Shown piece by piece: positions 37,372 to 48,889 of a DNA stretch of 64,000 nt. The stretch covers positions 8,556,001 through 8,620,000 of the forward strand of contig JAUKUA010000001.1 in assembly GCA_030549175.1 (NCBI GenBank). The letters run 5' to 3'. Source of the DNA: Lasiosphaeris hirsuta (taxonomy: Eukaryota > Ascomycota > Sordariomycetes > Sordariales > Lasiosphaeriaceae). A program made the translations under genes and the position numbers. The notes beneath the pieces were generated by a model. The model saw only the letters and a program-made list of their open reading frames with translations, was not told where the DNA came from and searched no databases. The stretch's first letter is position 1, and each line of letters starts with the position of its first letter.

Positions 37372-40300
37372 ACCAAGCGATCAATGGCATCGCTTGGTGG
37401 GGGGGTGTCACGGGAGAGCCCGGCGATATGGCGGCCGTTAGCGTGTGCCAAGTATCTTTGTGCACACCGGCCCCTCGAGGACGGCTAGTGAGCGTTATCT
37501 CCGCTTGTGGAACGGCCTAGTGGTGTTGGTGTGAGACAAGGTGCCACTCACTACCCGTCCATGGTCTAAGTGTGGTGTGGCCAATGGAGCGCGGTTGGCG
37601 CGTGAAGCCATCACTTGCCAGCCACCTGTCGGAGGCAGCTGGGCTACTACATGACTCATGGCAGTTGGTTTGGCACGGCAGGAAATCAAGACGGCGAGCA
37701 GAGTTTAGAATTCTTGGCCGTGGTTGTTATTTTGGGAGGATTCTAGCGCTATCACAAGTTAGCACACACGCCGTCGCAAACCATCAACACCGAGCCGGGC
37801 GAGGACCTCGATGCCTGGGCAACGGCGGGGGGGGTGGGTGTGTGGGGACCAGTCGGGATGAATGATCAGCTGCTGTGGACCAGCCAATCACGATGAGATC
37901 TGCTCCCCCATCTCAACCCCCCACTGCCCTCCCGAGGCCCCATTCCCATCGCATCCGCCATCACGAAGTCTCCGACCCGCATCGTCCACGCAGATCGCGC
38001 GCGCCCCCTCAATTTATCGTATTCCCACAATCTTGACGCTAAAATCTTGGGCTCCCACCCACGACGGCACTAATTTCTGCCTTTCCAACATAACACGAAC
38101 TCGGATGGTGGCCACCGGACGCGACTATCTCTCGATGCGACCTCGAAATGGAGTGGGTTGGGTGTTTAGGTCGCTGTGAGCCGGCTTCTATTGAGGCTAC
38201 TGCACGTCCACGGGGGGCGCACGGGAGAAGGGTGTTGCTTTTGCATGACGCATGGGGTATGCATCAGGCGTACATCGCGGCTCCTACCTGCACCTTCTCA
38301 CCTTCGCCCGAACTGTCCTGCGACCTAGCCACTTGCCATCGAAGGCTGGTCCCGAGACCCCCAATACCGAAAGGCACCACCCGCTCCTCATTGCTCGCCC
38401 ACCACACCTGCTCTGTGCCGCTGACTGGCCTGGACGGACCAGACCGTGCACACAGCCATTCACACGAGAGTCCAAGACATTCAACTGCCGGGCTTGGCGC
38501 TTATCGATTGAGCTGTTCTCTTGCATTTGCCACCAAGGGAACACATTCATGTCCAGCCTTATCGCGGACGAAGCCTTCCTCGATACTCACAGCTAGATGC
38601 CGGCTCAGGACGATCGATGGCCCTTGGTTTAAAGCGTCGGGTGGGGTGGTGTGGCCCCAGACTTGCTCGAGCCTAGCCTGGCTCTCCTGTCACATTTCAG
38701 ATCAGTCAACTTTGCTCCATGTCACGGGGGTCTCGCGGTCGACAAACGAGGGCGTCAGGCTGCCACATTGCCCGGTCCCGAAAATGTATTTCACCGAGCG
38801 AGGCGGAGCGCGGCCGGCCTGTCAGCGGCCTAATGCCAACCATTTTTGGCGCAGATCTTTTAGAGACTGCGAGAGCTGACGAGTCCCCTCTTACGCACCT
38901 GCGCATATCCTACCCACGACCCACCTCGTCGGTCTGCTGCGCCCTGAACGCGTTTCCCTTGACGCATACGCTATTATTACGATTTCCACGAGGGAGCAGT
39001 TGCTCCCACACCAAATTTTTTTTTTTTTTTTTCGGTCCCGGCGTCAAAGGATGTTGCACCTCAGCTGATGTGTGGATTTCTGTCTGCAAAGCGCGTTTGG
39101 CAGCAGAAGGTACGGGCGTGGGACTTATCTCCACCAACTTTTAGACGGGTTTGCTTTGGTTGCTTTTCGTTGCTCTTTTCGCTTGCACTCTTCATTCTGG
39201 ATGTTCTTGGTCTCACAAAAAGTTGGTTTGGTGTCTTGTCATGATAATCCGCGGCCTCCCAGGGCCATGCTTATTCTTCGTTCGCGACGGCTGGGTGCAT
39301 TGAGGCGGGGTGTTGGTCTGGCTTCACACAGTTCACGTCCTTTCCTTCGACTTGTTTGAACATACTTGGCTGGGGGGAATACCGCGATTATACCCTTCTT
39401 TTCATTTTGTTTGCATCTTGACTTTTCCATACAATGTCATTAGTTTACAGTGTGGGCTCTTGGGGGAGTTTTCAGAGATTGCTGGGATCTGCTTTCGAGC
39501 ATGGGATACATCATCATTATCATACCATTTGGGAGTGGGGCGCTGGGAATTGGACCGGCGGCATGGGATAACACAGGCAAGAGGGAAGGAAAGACGGGCG
39601 TCTTGATGTTGCATCCGATGGCTTCTACGAGGTTATATGTGGTAACTCATGAGATTATGTGTACGGAAGGTGGTGGAGATCGATTACCGAGAGTGGTCTG
39701 GGTCTCTTAGCTTAATATGGTAGTTAATATCTGATCTTATCTGTCTTGTGTTGTTTATGAGTGGTCGTGTCTAGGGTTATTGACTTTGTTCTTGAGGATT
39801 GTTAACTGTCCCGTTGAGAGGTTGCCCTGGCTTGGCTCGGAGCCGTCATGGAACAGCAGCTATGGCCTACGATAGCGTCGGGGTTCCCTCGGAGAATGAA
39901 GGGTATATTAGTATTTGTTGCTGGGAAGATAGAGGGAGGTAAGGGGGTTTGGTGATGTCTTGGTTGGGGCTTGTGGCGTTGAGGTGCTCGGGTACGGTAT
40001 CCGTCAGTGTGTTGTTGTTCAGAGGGGTTGGGTGGTGCTTGGGTTTGTTTTGGTGTTGCTTTTGAGGTGCTCATCGTGGAAGTTTTTTTTTTTTTTTTTT
40101 GTTGGAGGGGGGGACGGCAGGGTTTGCGCGCGATGTTGAAATGGCCTCTCCCTGAATCTGAGGTTGCCTGCCCTGCTATGCGCGCACTGCAACTTCTCGG
40201 TATAACCAATTTGGCTGCCGAGCCCACCGCCCCTCACTGTCATCAAGATACCGTAACCTCTCGAGTCTCACCAGTTGCGCAAGCGCAAGCCCTGGTCGCA

Positions 40301-41271
40301 TCCACAATTTGTCACGCCAGATCGGTTGCCTCACCAACCATCCCCTATCAGTGCCTGCCAGTCAACCGACCCAATCATCGAGCCCGTTTACCAGGCCTCG
40401 ACCTTCGTTTTGCGGCTCTGCTTCGAACAGCCAGACCCACCAACAGAGCACCGTCGCAGCCCACTAAAGCTCTTCATGCGATGGCTTGACCCCTTTGACG
40501 ATTAGGGCCAATTTGCCACGGAAAGTTAGGGGCACCTCGACGAATCAGTATCCCCATGCCACAGCAGCATCGGTCGTTGCCAGTGGTGATAACCAACCCT
40601 TATCTGGCCTCACTGCACGCAGTTGGCTTCACCAATGAAGAGCCAGGGAGGTAGCCAGGGAGGTTGGCAAGCGGACAGAGCGGTTGGATGGTCGAAAGTC
40701 CACGTGTTTGAGTGGCCGTTGTGGCTGATGCATTGGGCTCGGCGCCGAATTTTTCATTTCCGATGCCTTCCAGTACCCCACAACATCCCCAGGGCGCAGT
40801 CCGTCGTGCCCGAACAGCATTCATTTCGTCACTTGTTCCCCCAGGCTTGAATGATAAGGAATCAAGCCACCGGGCATTATCTTTTGTCAATCTGAAGAGT
40901 TAGTATTCGGTCATCAGGTTCTTTACCACCCGTCGACAATGGCGGGCAGCCCAAGAGGCAAGTGGCAGGTTCAGAGACAGAGTCCGGGAGGGATTCTCGC
41001 GATTTCTGCTGGCATGCAGTCCCAAGCGGCAGCGCCTCTCACGCTCATAAACGGCATTTCTAGTACTTCAAAAGGCGTATTTAGTCTCTTGTAGGGCATT
41101 TCCAGCATCAAAATACGGTATCCCCATTTCAGAAGGTATATTTAGTATTGTAATAGGCCTTTGATAACCAAACTTCACAGCCTCCAACAGTCCGTACCTT
41201 TGGTAACGAAAGTCGCTTTTGACTGCGGAAGGGAAAAGGGAAACGAAATGGGAAGACTCGGGCCTTCCGAG
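37372..41271. other. intergenic, 3' of medA; no gene seen
   Basis: 3.9 kb without a recognisable gene. T runs lie at 39016-39032 and 40083-40100, and a degenerate short-repeat array at 41053-41158. Open frames here (for example 38148-38879) are unlike proteins. Confidence 0.5.
41053..41158. repeat. degenerate array of about 20-bp units
   Basis: About five imperfect units share the pattern GG(C/T)(A/G)TTT(C/A)(C/T)AG followed by an A/T-rich part, for example starting at GGCATTTCTAGTACTTC, GGCGTATTTAGTCTC, GGGCATTTCCAGC and GGTATATTTAGTATTG. It lies just beyond the 3' end of the xylanase gene. Confidence 0.55.
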
Positions 41272-42009
41272 TCATCCCAACGAGATACTTGCAGACCCAC
41301 TGCTCCCCGGCCCACCGGTTTTGGTATATCCTTCAACAGCCATGACAACATAATCATGATTCCCAAGTCTCATCCCTCGCTTCGACCACTCGTCAAAGTG
41401 TTTTTTGGTGGAAACGGTGCCCCCGACACGCTTCTCCGTCCTGACAGACCAATACTGCTGAAACGTCCTGGTGCCTTCGATGGATGGCTTGTTGGTGCGG
41501 GTGCTCTGATAGATATCGAATGTCCCTTCACCCTCAATCGTGAAGTTCCCCTTGGCAGTCCATGGCTCGTTGGGCGCGAGATCGGCGTGGGATTCAAGAA
41601 TGTAGTACTCAATCAAGGGGTTCTTCGTCCAGCCGTATACCGCGAGGTAGCCAGGACCGGTTGCGTTGTATGTTCCCGTGTACTTGATGGTCCTGTACGT
41701 CCGAATGATCATTGTTAGCTGCTGCCCCTTGCTAGTCGCCTTCCCCCAAGGACTCTCTCACCTAACCCCTCCACCGCTCCAACCCTTACCACACACAAAA
41801 CCGCCTTTGCTGTTCCAGTTTGCGCTGAAAGAACCGCCACCGCCATTGGAGCACCGTATGTTACTGCCTCCCTCGGACCAGTTCTGGAAGTAATAGCCCT
41901 GCCGAGCTTTCAGGTTACCCTCAGGCTCTGTACTCTGAGGCTGGGGTCCGATTCTAGCGGCGAAGACGCTTGGAAGCAGAGCAGTTATTATAAAGAACGA
42001 GGGAATCAT
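41272..42009 (-). CDS. secreted endo-1,4-beta-xylanase, GH11
   Basis: This enzyme hydrolyses internal beta-1,4 linkages of xylan outside the cell. Exons on the minus strand are 42009-41762 and 41692-41272, with a 69-nt intron (GTGAGA...GTACAG), for 222 aa, normal for the family. The start at 42009 gives a signal peptide (MIPSFFIITALLPSVFA) with a likely cleavage after VFA and a short propeptide ending at KAR. The GH11 beta-jelly-roll is complete: YYFQNWSEGG, GGGGSFSANW, then TIKYTGTYNATGPGYLAVYG. The nucleophile is Glu111 in PLIEYY and the acid/base is Glu203 in AVEGY; QYWSVRTEKRVGGTV is also conserved. No cellulose-binding module follows. The long empty flanks leave room for catabolite and XlnR-type control sites, which I did not resolve. 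Confidence 0.95.
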
Positions 42010-42967
42010 GATGTGCAAGCCAGGAGATGCTCTCTGTGTACTAGTAGTCCCTGGTATGAAGTTGTGAAGAAATCCTCGCACGATTGAGCAAGTCACTGCC
42101 GTTCTATTATGCAGACTCAAAGTGGGCCGGGTGCCCTTTGGGGTGTTATCAAGGCCAAGAAAACACCCCGCAGGGAGTTATTAGGATTGCAACTCTGTTG
42201 GTGAAAGGAAAAGGGGTTACATCCAGCATTTTGGTGTTTAGCCTGATGCATCCTAGGGTTCTTGAGTGCGATTCTTGATTAATATCCAACCTTAATTATC
42301 CTCAAACGCGGAGAAACGGGAAGGGCGTACAACTACCGGTGGGAAATTCTCCGACTGTGTGGGGTGCATAATTGCCCGAATATGTTCTGCCGGTTGTAAG
42401 GAAGTGGGCCAAGAAACAAGCACTTTCAATGCTGTAAATGTCAAAGATCATTCATTCGGGCGGAAGGATTCTTTTAGAAAACGGAAGATTTGATCGACAA
42501 GTGATAATGGGGGATATAGAGTGTCGCAGGTACTGCCAGTAATGACAACGAGAAGTTGAAAGGAGAGCCAGACTCTTTCACCTGCCAAGGGGTGTCCCCT
42601 GCTAACTGGTATCATGGACTCGCATGAATTGAGTCCTATAATCCAACCATAGTTTGCTTGCTTGTTAGAGCGTGGCCTTCCTCCAAAGGCCCCAAGAAGT
42701 TTTGAAGTTTTGTCCGGAAAGGCTTTTGAGCAGCAAAAACAACATCATTCGGATCACCATAGCTCGGCTTTCCTTAAGAACAGGACATAATTTGGCAATT
42801 ACACCACTTGATCAAACCGGCCCAAGCCCCATTTACCATCCTTCTTAAACCTAACCGGCACGACACTCTCCTGGACTGTCACAACACCGCCGAAGACGCA
42901 GTCAACGAGCAAGTTCGGTCAACGATCTATAGCATAACCGACAGTAAGAATGGAAGGTACTTCCAAC
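42010..42967. other. intergenic, probable promoter of the xylanase gene
   Basis: About 1 kb without a recognised gene, upstream of the xylanase on the minus strand. No structured repeat is noticed. Confidence 0.5.
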
Positions 42968-43204
42968 ATGTCCGGCTGGCAGGCATCCTACGTCAACGAG
43001 ATGGACGAAGTGGGCGATATCATGCTCGTCTTCGGCCTACAGGATCAGCGACTTGGGGTAAGCTCGCTATGCCTTTGACGTGTGTCGAAGTAGGCAATAA
43101 CACCTTTTTAGGAGAAAAAGACAAGAGAGCCCTTGGGTATGTTGTTGAACCAAGTGTCACGACATCCGGGAGTAGTGACTCTTGCTCGTGAAGCTTGGCC
43201 TTGA
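42968..43204 (+). CDS. possible small gene, 60 aa, two exons
   Basis: Exon 42968-43057 (MSGWQASYVNEMDEVGDIML...) has strongly C/G-ending codons, unlike its surroundings, and ends at a canonical GTAAGC donor. A 54-nt intron (acceptor TTTTTAG, ending 43111) leads to 43112-43204, which closes with TGA. The first residues recall profilin (MSWQAYVD) but nothing downstream supports that, and the product is far too short for profilin. It may be a real small protein, a fragment of an older gene, or a chance combination. No function is assigned. Confidence 0.3.
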
Positions 43205-43687
43205 CTGGGTGCTCTTGAGGGCCCAAACCGGACCGCAGCATCAGACCATCAGGGTCGCTATGGGAGTTTGCACAGAACCGTGGCTAACTAGTACCAGGCA
43301 GGAGGGGTTCTAGTTGCTTACCTGGTCAAAAAAATCTACTAATTTACTCTTGAGAGATAGATCAAGTAGATGGATTTCTGCTCATTTATAATAATTCCAG
43401 CGACTGATGGTTCTCTTGGTGTTCAAATCGTAGGTGGGAATATGGCCGCGCCTGCCCTAGTATACCCAATGATGGCCCATTCATGTGATGAATTTAATCC
43501 GATTCTCATGTCTTCATTTCCATGCACTTCCATTCACTCAAGAGCTAGTCCAAATTTGCAAGCATAAATTCTCTCCCTCTTTCCAACTTTCCAACTTTCT
43601 TTCCCCAACTCCAAAGTTTTTGCGGACTGCCACCACAATCCTGCAACCTTTCACCCTCGGTATTTTCACACTCGGTACCATCCAAAC

Positions 43688-43954
43688 ATGACAACCGCAG
43701 CAACCAACCAGAAGATGATGGACGAAGATAACGGTGGCGGCGCGGCAGCCAGCGGCGTGCCCGGCGCTGGTATCGCTGCGCATCAATCAGACCCCGCAAT
43801 GGCCCTTTCGGCCTCTGTGGAGGGAGGAGAGAACCGCATCCAGCCTTGGCAGGCCGTCCTCGACGAGATCGAGCGGGAGAACAGCATCAGCCCGCCAGGA
43901 AGCGACTACTTTCCGTGCCAGGACGGCTTTCACGCCCACTCCCTTGCCGGATAA
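43688..43954 (+). CDS. hypothetical 88-aa protein
   Basis: The ATG at 43688 follows a pyrimidine-rich stretch (43570-43630) typical of fungal promoters. Codons are mostly C/G-ending. The N-terminal half is Gly/Ala-rich and the C-terminal half is acidic and polar (RIQPWQAVLDEIERENSISP). There is no signal peptide, membrane helix or recognised domain. A plausible small gene, but no family is known to me. Confidence 0.4.
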   Translation: MTTAATNQKMMDEDNGGGAAASGVPGAGIAAHQSDPAMALSASVEGGENRIQPWQAVLDEIERENSISPPGSDYFPCQDGFHAHSLAG

Positions 43955-44605
43955 GCGAACCGGGGTAAGCACAAATTCCCGCCGCCTGCTAGACATGTGT
44001 CCTAACTTTGTCAGGTACCGCCAACGTTCACTCGACTTTAAGGTAACAAGGGCGGGGGAGGTGTGAGGCGACAAGACGTGCTGTGCCGGGCCGGGGGGAA
44101 ACGGGGAAGCTCTTCTTTTCCAAGTTGCGCGGGACGAGATTCACGAGAAATGGCGAGGAGAAGGAATCTCGGAGCATCAGCAGTACTAGAGCCTTCACTT
44201 TAATAAACAAATCTGGCACGCGACCAAAGTCCGCTGGACCGTTTCCGTGATAGCAACTGCCGTAACGGCAGATTTGGCCGTTGGGAGGCGGGGCTGTTGG
44301 CCATGGCCTAGGTAGGAAGTCTTGACTTGGTTACCCATGAATTCCCCGGGTGGACACTTTATGGGAGCCTGTTTTTTTTGGTTTTTTTTTTGTTTTTTTT
44401 TGCAATCTTGGCTGGTACCTCGGAGCGATTCAGTGATATTCAGAATCTTGTTTTCTGCATTGCCACGACGCGTGGGCTCAAGCGAAGGGCCTGAGGCACA
44501 GGCAATTTCTTCATGGCCCGGCAACAGAAGTTTAGTACAACCAAAATCGCAACACCCGCCATCACCGCAATCAGCCCACCCATCTCTCTCTCCTCGCATC
44601 CTAAC
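43955..44605. other. intergenic, leader of the AsaB-like gene
   Basis: 650 bp without a gene. It has a T/G-rich low-complexity run (about 44371-44402) and a CT-rich leader (TCTCTCTCCTCGCATCC) directly before the ATG of the oxygenase gene. Confidence 0.5.
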
Positions 44606-45668
44606 ATGGCAACGGTAAATGCCTCATTCGAGTTTCTGCAATGGCAAGACTCATACGAGCAAGAAAAGCCCTACGAGGTATTTCTTCCCCTCTCTAGCTT
44701 CCAGAACAAAATCCCACGAAGCAATCTCGTCTTCGAGACCCGCCTTGTTCACGTCCAAGACGCCTATGGTCAGCGCGAGAGCTTTGAGCTGGATACGCAC
44801 AGCTTCCAGTTCGTTCGGCACCCTACTGACCTCCGAGATCTCAAGGATCGCGACGTGGTCAACGGAGAGTACGTGGCCGAAGTGGAGGCATTTCTGCGCC
44901 GTCACCTTGACGACGGCAGCAAAGCAAACGAGGCTAGCATCGTCTGCTTCGATTTGCGGGTACGTAAACGGCTTTGCGGGAGCATGACACTTGGTTTTTG
45001 CTAACTCTACCCTAAAAAGCTGAGGGAGAGCGTCGACGCCGACGAGTTCTCCAAGAGAGTCGTCAACCTCGAGGATGGGTTCGACCCTCTGCCGCCCTCC
45101 ACACACCCCCACGTCGACCAAAGCATGCACGGCGCCGCGCTGCGGGTCAGGCGCCACATGGGCGACCGAGCAGAGGAGGTCTTGAAAGGCAGGATTCGAA
45201 TCATCAAGTATGCCGTTCCCGTCCCCCGTCGCAGCGTGTGCGAGTCTAACTTTTTACAAAGTGTCTGGAGGCCGCTTTCAAGGGTACGGTCATGGCCTCT
45301 CGCTGTCTGCGACTCTTGTACCGTGAAACCCGAGGATCTCGTCGCCTGTGATATTATCCGCCGACGCTATGTCGGCGAGACATATTTTGGGAAGTACAAT
45401 CAAGACCAGAAATGGTATTACCTATCCGACATGGATGAGGACGACGTCCTATTGCTCAAGATTTATGACTCCAAGCCTGGAGTGGCAACACGTAAGCTAG
45501 CTCTGCCGACCTACAACGCCATATTTTTATTTTTCTTGTTTGTTTCTTTCTGACGTTCTGGTTCTAACAGCTTGCCTGCACGCCTCACTTCCACTTAGCA
45601 GCGGCCCTGGTGACCAAGCGCAGAGAGAAAGCATCGAACTCCGATTCCTCGTATTCACCGAGTCATAA
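44606..45668 (+). CDS. AsaB / CmcJ-like hydroxylase-desaturase family protein
   Basis: The family groups fungal AsaB, GA4 desaturase and CTB9-like proteins and 7-alpha-cephem-methoxylase-like enzymes, usually serving secondary metabolism; the substrate here is unknown. Four exons: 44606-44959, 45020-45207, 45262-45491, 45571-45668 (289 aa). Splicing restores family blocks across each junction: FDLR+LRESVDADEF; RIRIIN+VWRPL; GVAT+PCLHASL. Conserved segments are HPHVDQSMHGAALRVRRHMG (putative metal- or cosubstrate-binding His), WPLAVCDSCTV, VGETYFGKYN, KWYYLSDMDEDDVLLLKIYDS and the terminal RESIELRFLVF. It lies tail-to-tail with the DUF7580 gene (183 bp apart). No other biosynthetic genes are nearby, so a metabolite cluster is not supported. 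The gene looks intact. Confidence 0.87.
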
Positions 45669-45752
45669 CCTAGAGACAGCCTAACACCTAGGTATCGAAA
45701 GTCTACGGTCGACGATGGTCAGCTAGGGTAGCCGCCTTGAGGAGGGGGGAAA

Positions 45753-45778
45753 AAGAAAGAAAGAAAGAAAAAAAAAGA
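45753..45778. repeat. AAAG microsatellite
   Basis: About five AAAG units and an A run lie between the convergent AsaB-like and DUF7580 genes. Confidence 0.85.
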
Positions 45779-45850
45779 GAGGGGGTATCGCGACCCCCTT
45801 CACGTCCTAACACGCTCCTCCTAGACCCGCAAGTTGTACAATTCGAAGTG

Positions 45851-47471
45851 TTATATTGCTTCCTCGTGCCGCTTCCATACATGAAAAAGGGGCGTGATGA
45901 TTGCATCCCGAAAGCCAGGGATAAACGACTCGTGGTTTGACAGCGGGCCTCTCGCGTTACCCTCGGGGTCGATGTAGATCCTGCGAATGCACACATTCAC
46001 CACTCTTTCGTACGCGGCACCCCACTCGCCGCGGATTGTACCGTTTGTCAGAAGCGTTTTAGCAGCAATGATGTTGGCAAAGTCCTGGCCGAGCTCATCC
46101 GAATTGTACTGTTTCGTCTTCTGGATCGGCTTCCCGAGCGCCAACTCGATCAGGGCAAGACCGAGTTTTGTCAAGACAGGCTCGCCGTCAATGCTAGAAG
46201 GCTGCGGCTTGCCCACGGCCAGCGACGCCCGATCTGCCTCGTAGGTGGCCGAGTGCACCTCCCTTAGGATGAAGACGGCGGGGGGTTTAGCGTATATGAC
46301 ATCGTTCCATGTCCACGAGCCGTCGATCCACGGGGTACCGTACAGCCGATCTACGGCCAAACTTAACCGGAGTGCCAGCTCGAGCTTCTCTTTGGTCGAA
46401 AGCTCGCCGGCTTGTATTATCTGGGCGAAATTCTGGACGCCGCGAACATCAGTGCCACTCGCCTCTATCGTCCTCATCCTATACGTCATAGCACCGTCGG
46501 GTGTCCCGATCAAGATCTCACCCTTCGCCACGGCACTCGCGTTCCTGACAAAGGAGCAAATATCTCGGATCTGTGTCGCCATTGTGTTCCTGTGGGGCAC
46601 CGTCTCGAGAAGGACGGAAACACCACCAGGGGTTCCCGGATCGGTGGGGAGGCTGAGACAGTAGTTCCACTCGTTCGTCGTGTGTATGGTGGTCTTCTCC
46701 GTAAAGGGCTGGGAGCAGGTTTCGCAGCGGCAGCCGACCCCGATCAAGTGGCCTGTTTGGCAAGTGCACGTGTAGGTGCCCCTGACGGCCTCAAAAAACT
46801 GTCGCGCTCCCTGGTCGCTGTGGCCTGTCATTGTCGGCTGCAATGGGAGAGGCCCGGGGTCTCCGAGACGGTAATCATGGTAGGTTGCCATGCATGGCGC
46901 TTCGTCCAGGACCTTGCGGAGGTTCTCGTTCAGCTCCTGGATCTTCCCTAGTCTCTCGCGCATGCCTGGATTGCTCACGGCCTATTTCACCTTGGCCCTC
47001 ACTCGGTCAAGGACTTTCTAGGAAGGGGAAAAGAGGGGGGGTGGGGTGTCAGCGCGCGCCTATCTGGCAAAATTTTTTATTTTTTTTAAACCTGATTCAC
47101 CTTACCGTCCCTCGACACAGATTCGTGAGGTCTGCCTTCATTCGCTGCAGCAAAGCCCTCATCTCGGTCAGCAACTCAAGCGTCAACTTCATCTTGACCA
47201 AACCAAGCCTATCCAGGAGCTTCTGTCGGAGCTCGGGGCTTTCCCAGAGCCCCTGGTCAATGTGCCCTCGACTTGGCGTAAGTCGGCGCAGTTCTTCCGC
47301 CGAGACAGCCGATCGTAGAAGGCCTCTGCAAGTCTGATCGTACATGGCATCCTCGACCCTGATGTTCCTGCTGAGATCTCCCGACCCGCTCATCATCTCA
47401 TACTGCTTGGCAAGTCTAGCTACGACGGGTATAAGGCCCAAGACCACGCCCAGGACCTCGATTCCAGACAT
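45851..47471 (-). pseudogene. DUF7580-domain protein gene with an in-frame stop
   Basis: Exon 1 (47471-47106) starts MSGIEVLGVVLGLIPVVARL, the usual opening of fungal DUF7580 proteins, a family often found beside incompatibility-type genes. The best-supported intron (47105-47018) has GTAAGG, a CTGAC branch site and CCTAG. Exon 2 (47017-45851) then reads KVLDRVRAKVK, TAG (46984-46982), AVSNPGMRERLGKIQELNEN in one frame, giving about 510 codons with a single internal stop. A second reading uses donor GTGAAT at 47100 and a weaker GAG acceptor at 46974, skipping the stop and about 15 residues. The rest is the DUF7580 domain, with a Cys cluster (CTCQTGHLIGVGCRCETC), LALRLSLAVDRLYGTPWIDG, FILREVHSATYE and LTKLGLALIELALG. 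So either recently inactivated or spliced unusually. Confidence 0.7.
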
Positions 47472-48246
47472 GGTTTACCAAATCGTAGCTGCGGATGCTT
47501 GGTATGGGACAGCAAAGGCGAAAAAGGTTATAAAGGTTATTTTTTTTTGCTTGGGATGCGTTGTTTGAGAGGGGGGAGAAGAGGAGGAGCTAGATACGAG
47601 GGGAATACCAGCTTTAGCGGCGGTTATGGCGGATAGATCCGGTCCATGCCAGAGCAGTAATTAAGCCTTGGGACCAAGTGCAGTTGGCTGCCTTCACCAG
47701 CACCAAAGAGAGGCATTTTCTACGGTTATAGGACGCCTCACCGCTCCCGCGATATCCGACTTTGCCTTCTTCCGCCGTCGGTTGCGACGGAGGACAGAGA
47801 GAGCCCCGCCGTAGAGCACAAGGCAACGGGCGCCTTGGGGGAGGTGGGGGGTTGTTTTGGCACGTAGGGTGCTTTTACGGGAGGCTGCTCATCAGCACCC
47901 GAGAGAAGGATTCTCTAGGGCTGTGAGACGTTCCGCCGCCGCTGCGGAGACGACACATGTGCCGGTCGGATTGGATCCTCGTTATCGCGTCTCGAGTTTG
48001 CCCTCCTTCCCCATCGGTGTGACCGAGGACAGAGAGAGCCCCGTCCGAGAGCACAAGGCATTGGGCGTCTATTGCAAAGATGCGGCCTCGGCAAGGATCC
48101 CAAGATGAAGTCCGCCCATTGACGCCCATTGACGCATCTCATAAGAGCGCAGAGCCCACCGCACCGAGTACCCACTTCTTCCAGAGTTTATTTTTATTTT
48201 CGATTCCTCTTTATTTCATTTTCTTCTTCTTCTTTTCCCGGTAATA
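47472..48246. other. intergenic between divergent DUF7580 and STAND genes, with an internal duplication
   Basis: The region is a shared upstream region for the two divergently oriented genes. It contains an imperfect direct duplication (47698-47834 and 47893-48070). A pyrimidine-rich block (48190-48240) precedes the ATG of the STAND relic. Confidence 0.55.
47698..48070. repeat. imperfect direct duplication, two copies
   Basis: Copy A (47698-47834) and copy B (47893-48070) align well, best over their last 75 bases (47761-47834 against 47997-48070), sharing GAGGACAGAGAGAGCCCCG and GAGCACAAGGCA. Copy B has extra sequence in the middle. Age is ancient to moderate, judging by the many substitutions. 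Confidence 0.8.
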
Positions 48247-48854
48247 ATGGATACTCCTGAAGGGGTGGCCGAATTCATAGGGCTCCGGACGAGAAAGGCC
48301 CAGGTGGTGATGAAAGCACCTCTAGCCGCCCAGTTCGAGGATTGTGTGCAGGCCGCCAACCGGTTTTCCGCTACTCTAGAGGGAAACACTCTGATATCGG
48401 AACAGGCGCCTCTGCGAATGCTCGTGGAGAGATGCCTGAGACGTTTGACATTGTGGGGTCACGATACCTGAGCCTCATCCCGCATCCTAGACCACTCGCT
48501 GAGGAGAGCGTCAAAACCACGAAGCTGCACCTTGGTGCTACTCAAGGCGCTGCATGAACGGGTAGTACTTGGTGAGCTAATACATGCTTGCACCCCCGAG
48601 GCTTTGCTTGTTGCGGCGCCTAACGAAATGGGTTGTGGTGGCAAAAGCTAGCGAATCGCTGCCGACCGCCGGGGAAGAAGAACCCTAAGGATTTTTCGAC
48701 CAAGCCGACCAGGGAGGGGGATCACAGGATGCGGTAGATATATTGCTGGGTTTGGGAGATGGCCATTCCGGCCGGGGCGCGGAGGAGTACCTGGTCGAAG
48801 CAGACAAGATCCTAGACGACCTCTCCCGCATCGGCCCCACCCTCCTCGATCCGC

Positions 48855-48889
<35 letters not shown>

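Noticed and set aside
42968..43057. Profilin
   Set aside because: Only the first eight or so residues resemble profilin; the actin- and poly-proline-binding parts are absent.
44606..47471. Secondary-metabolite gene cluster around the AsaB-like gene
   Set aside because: No polyketide synthase, NRPS, terpene cyclase or pathway transporter is nearby; the neighbours are NLR-type genes.
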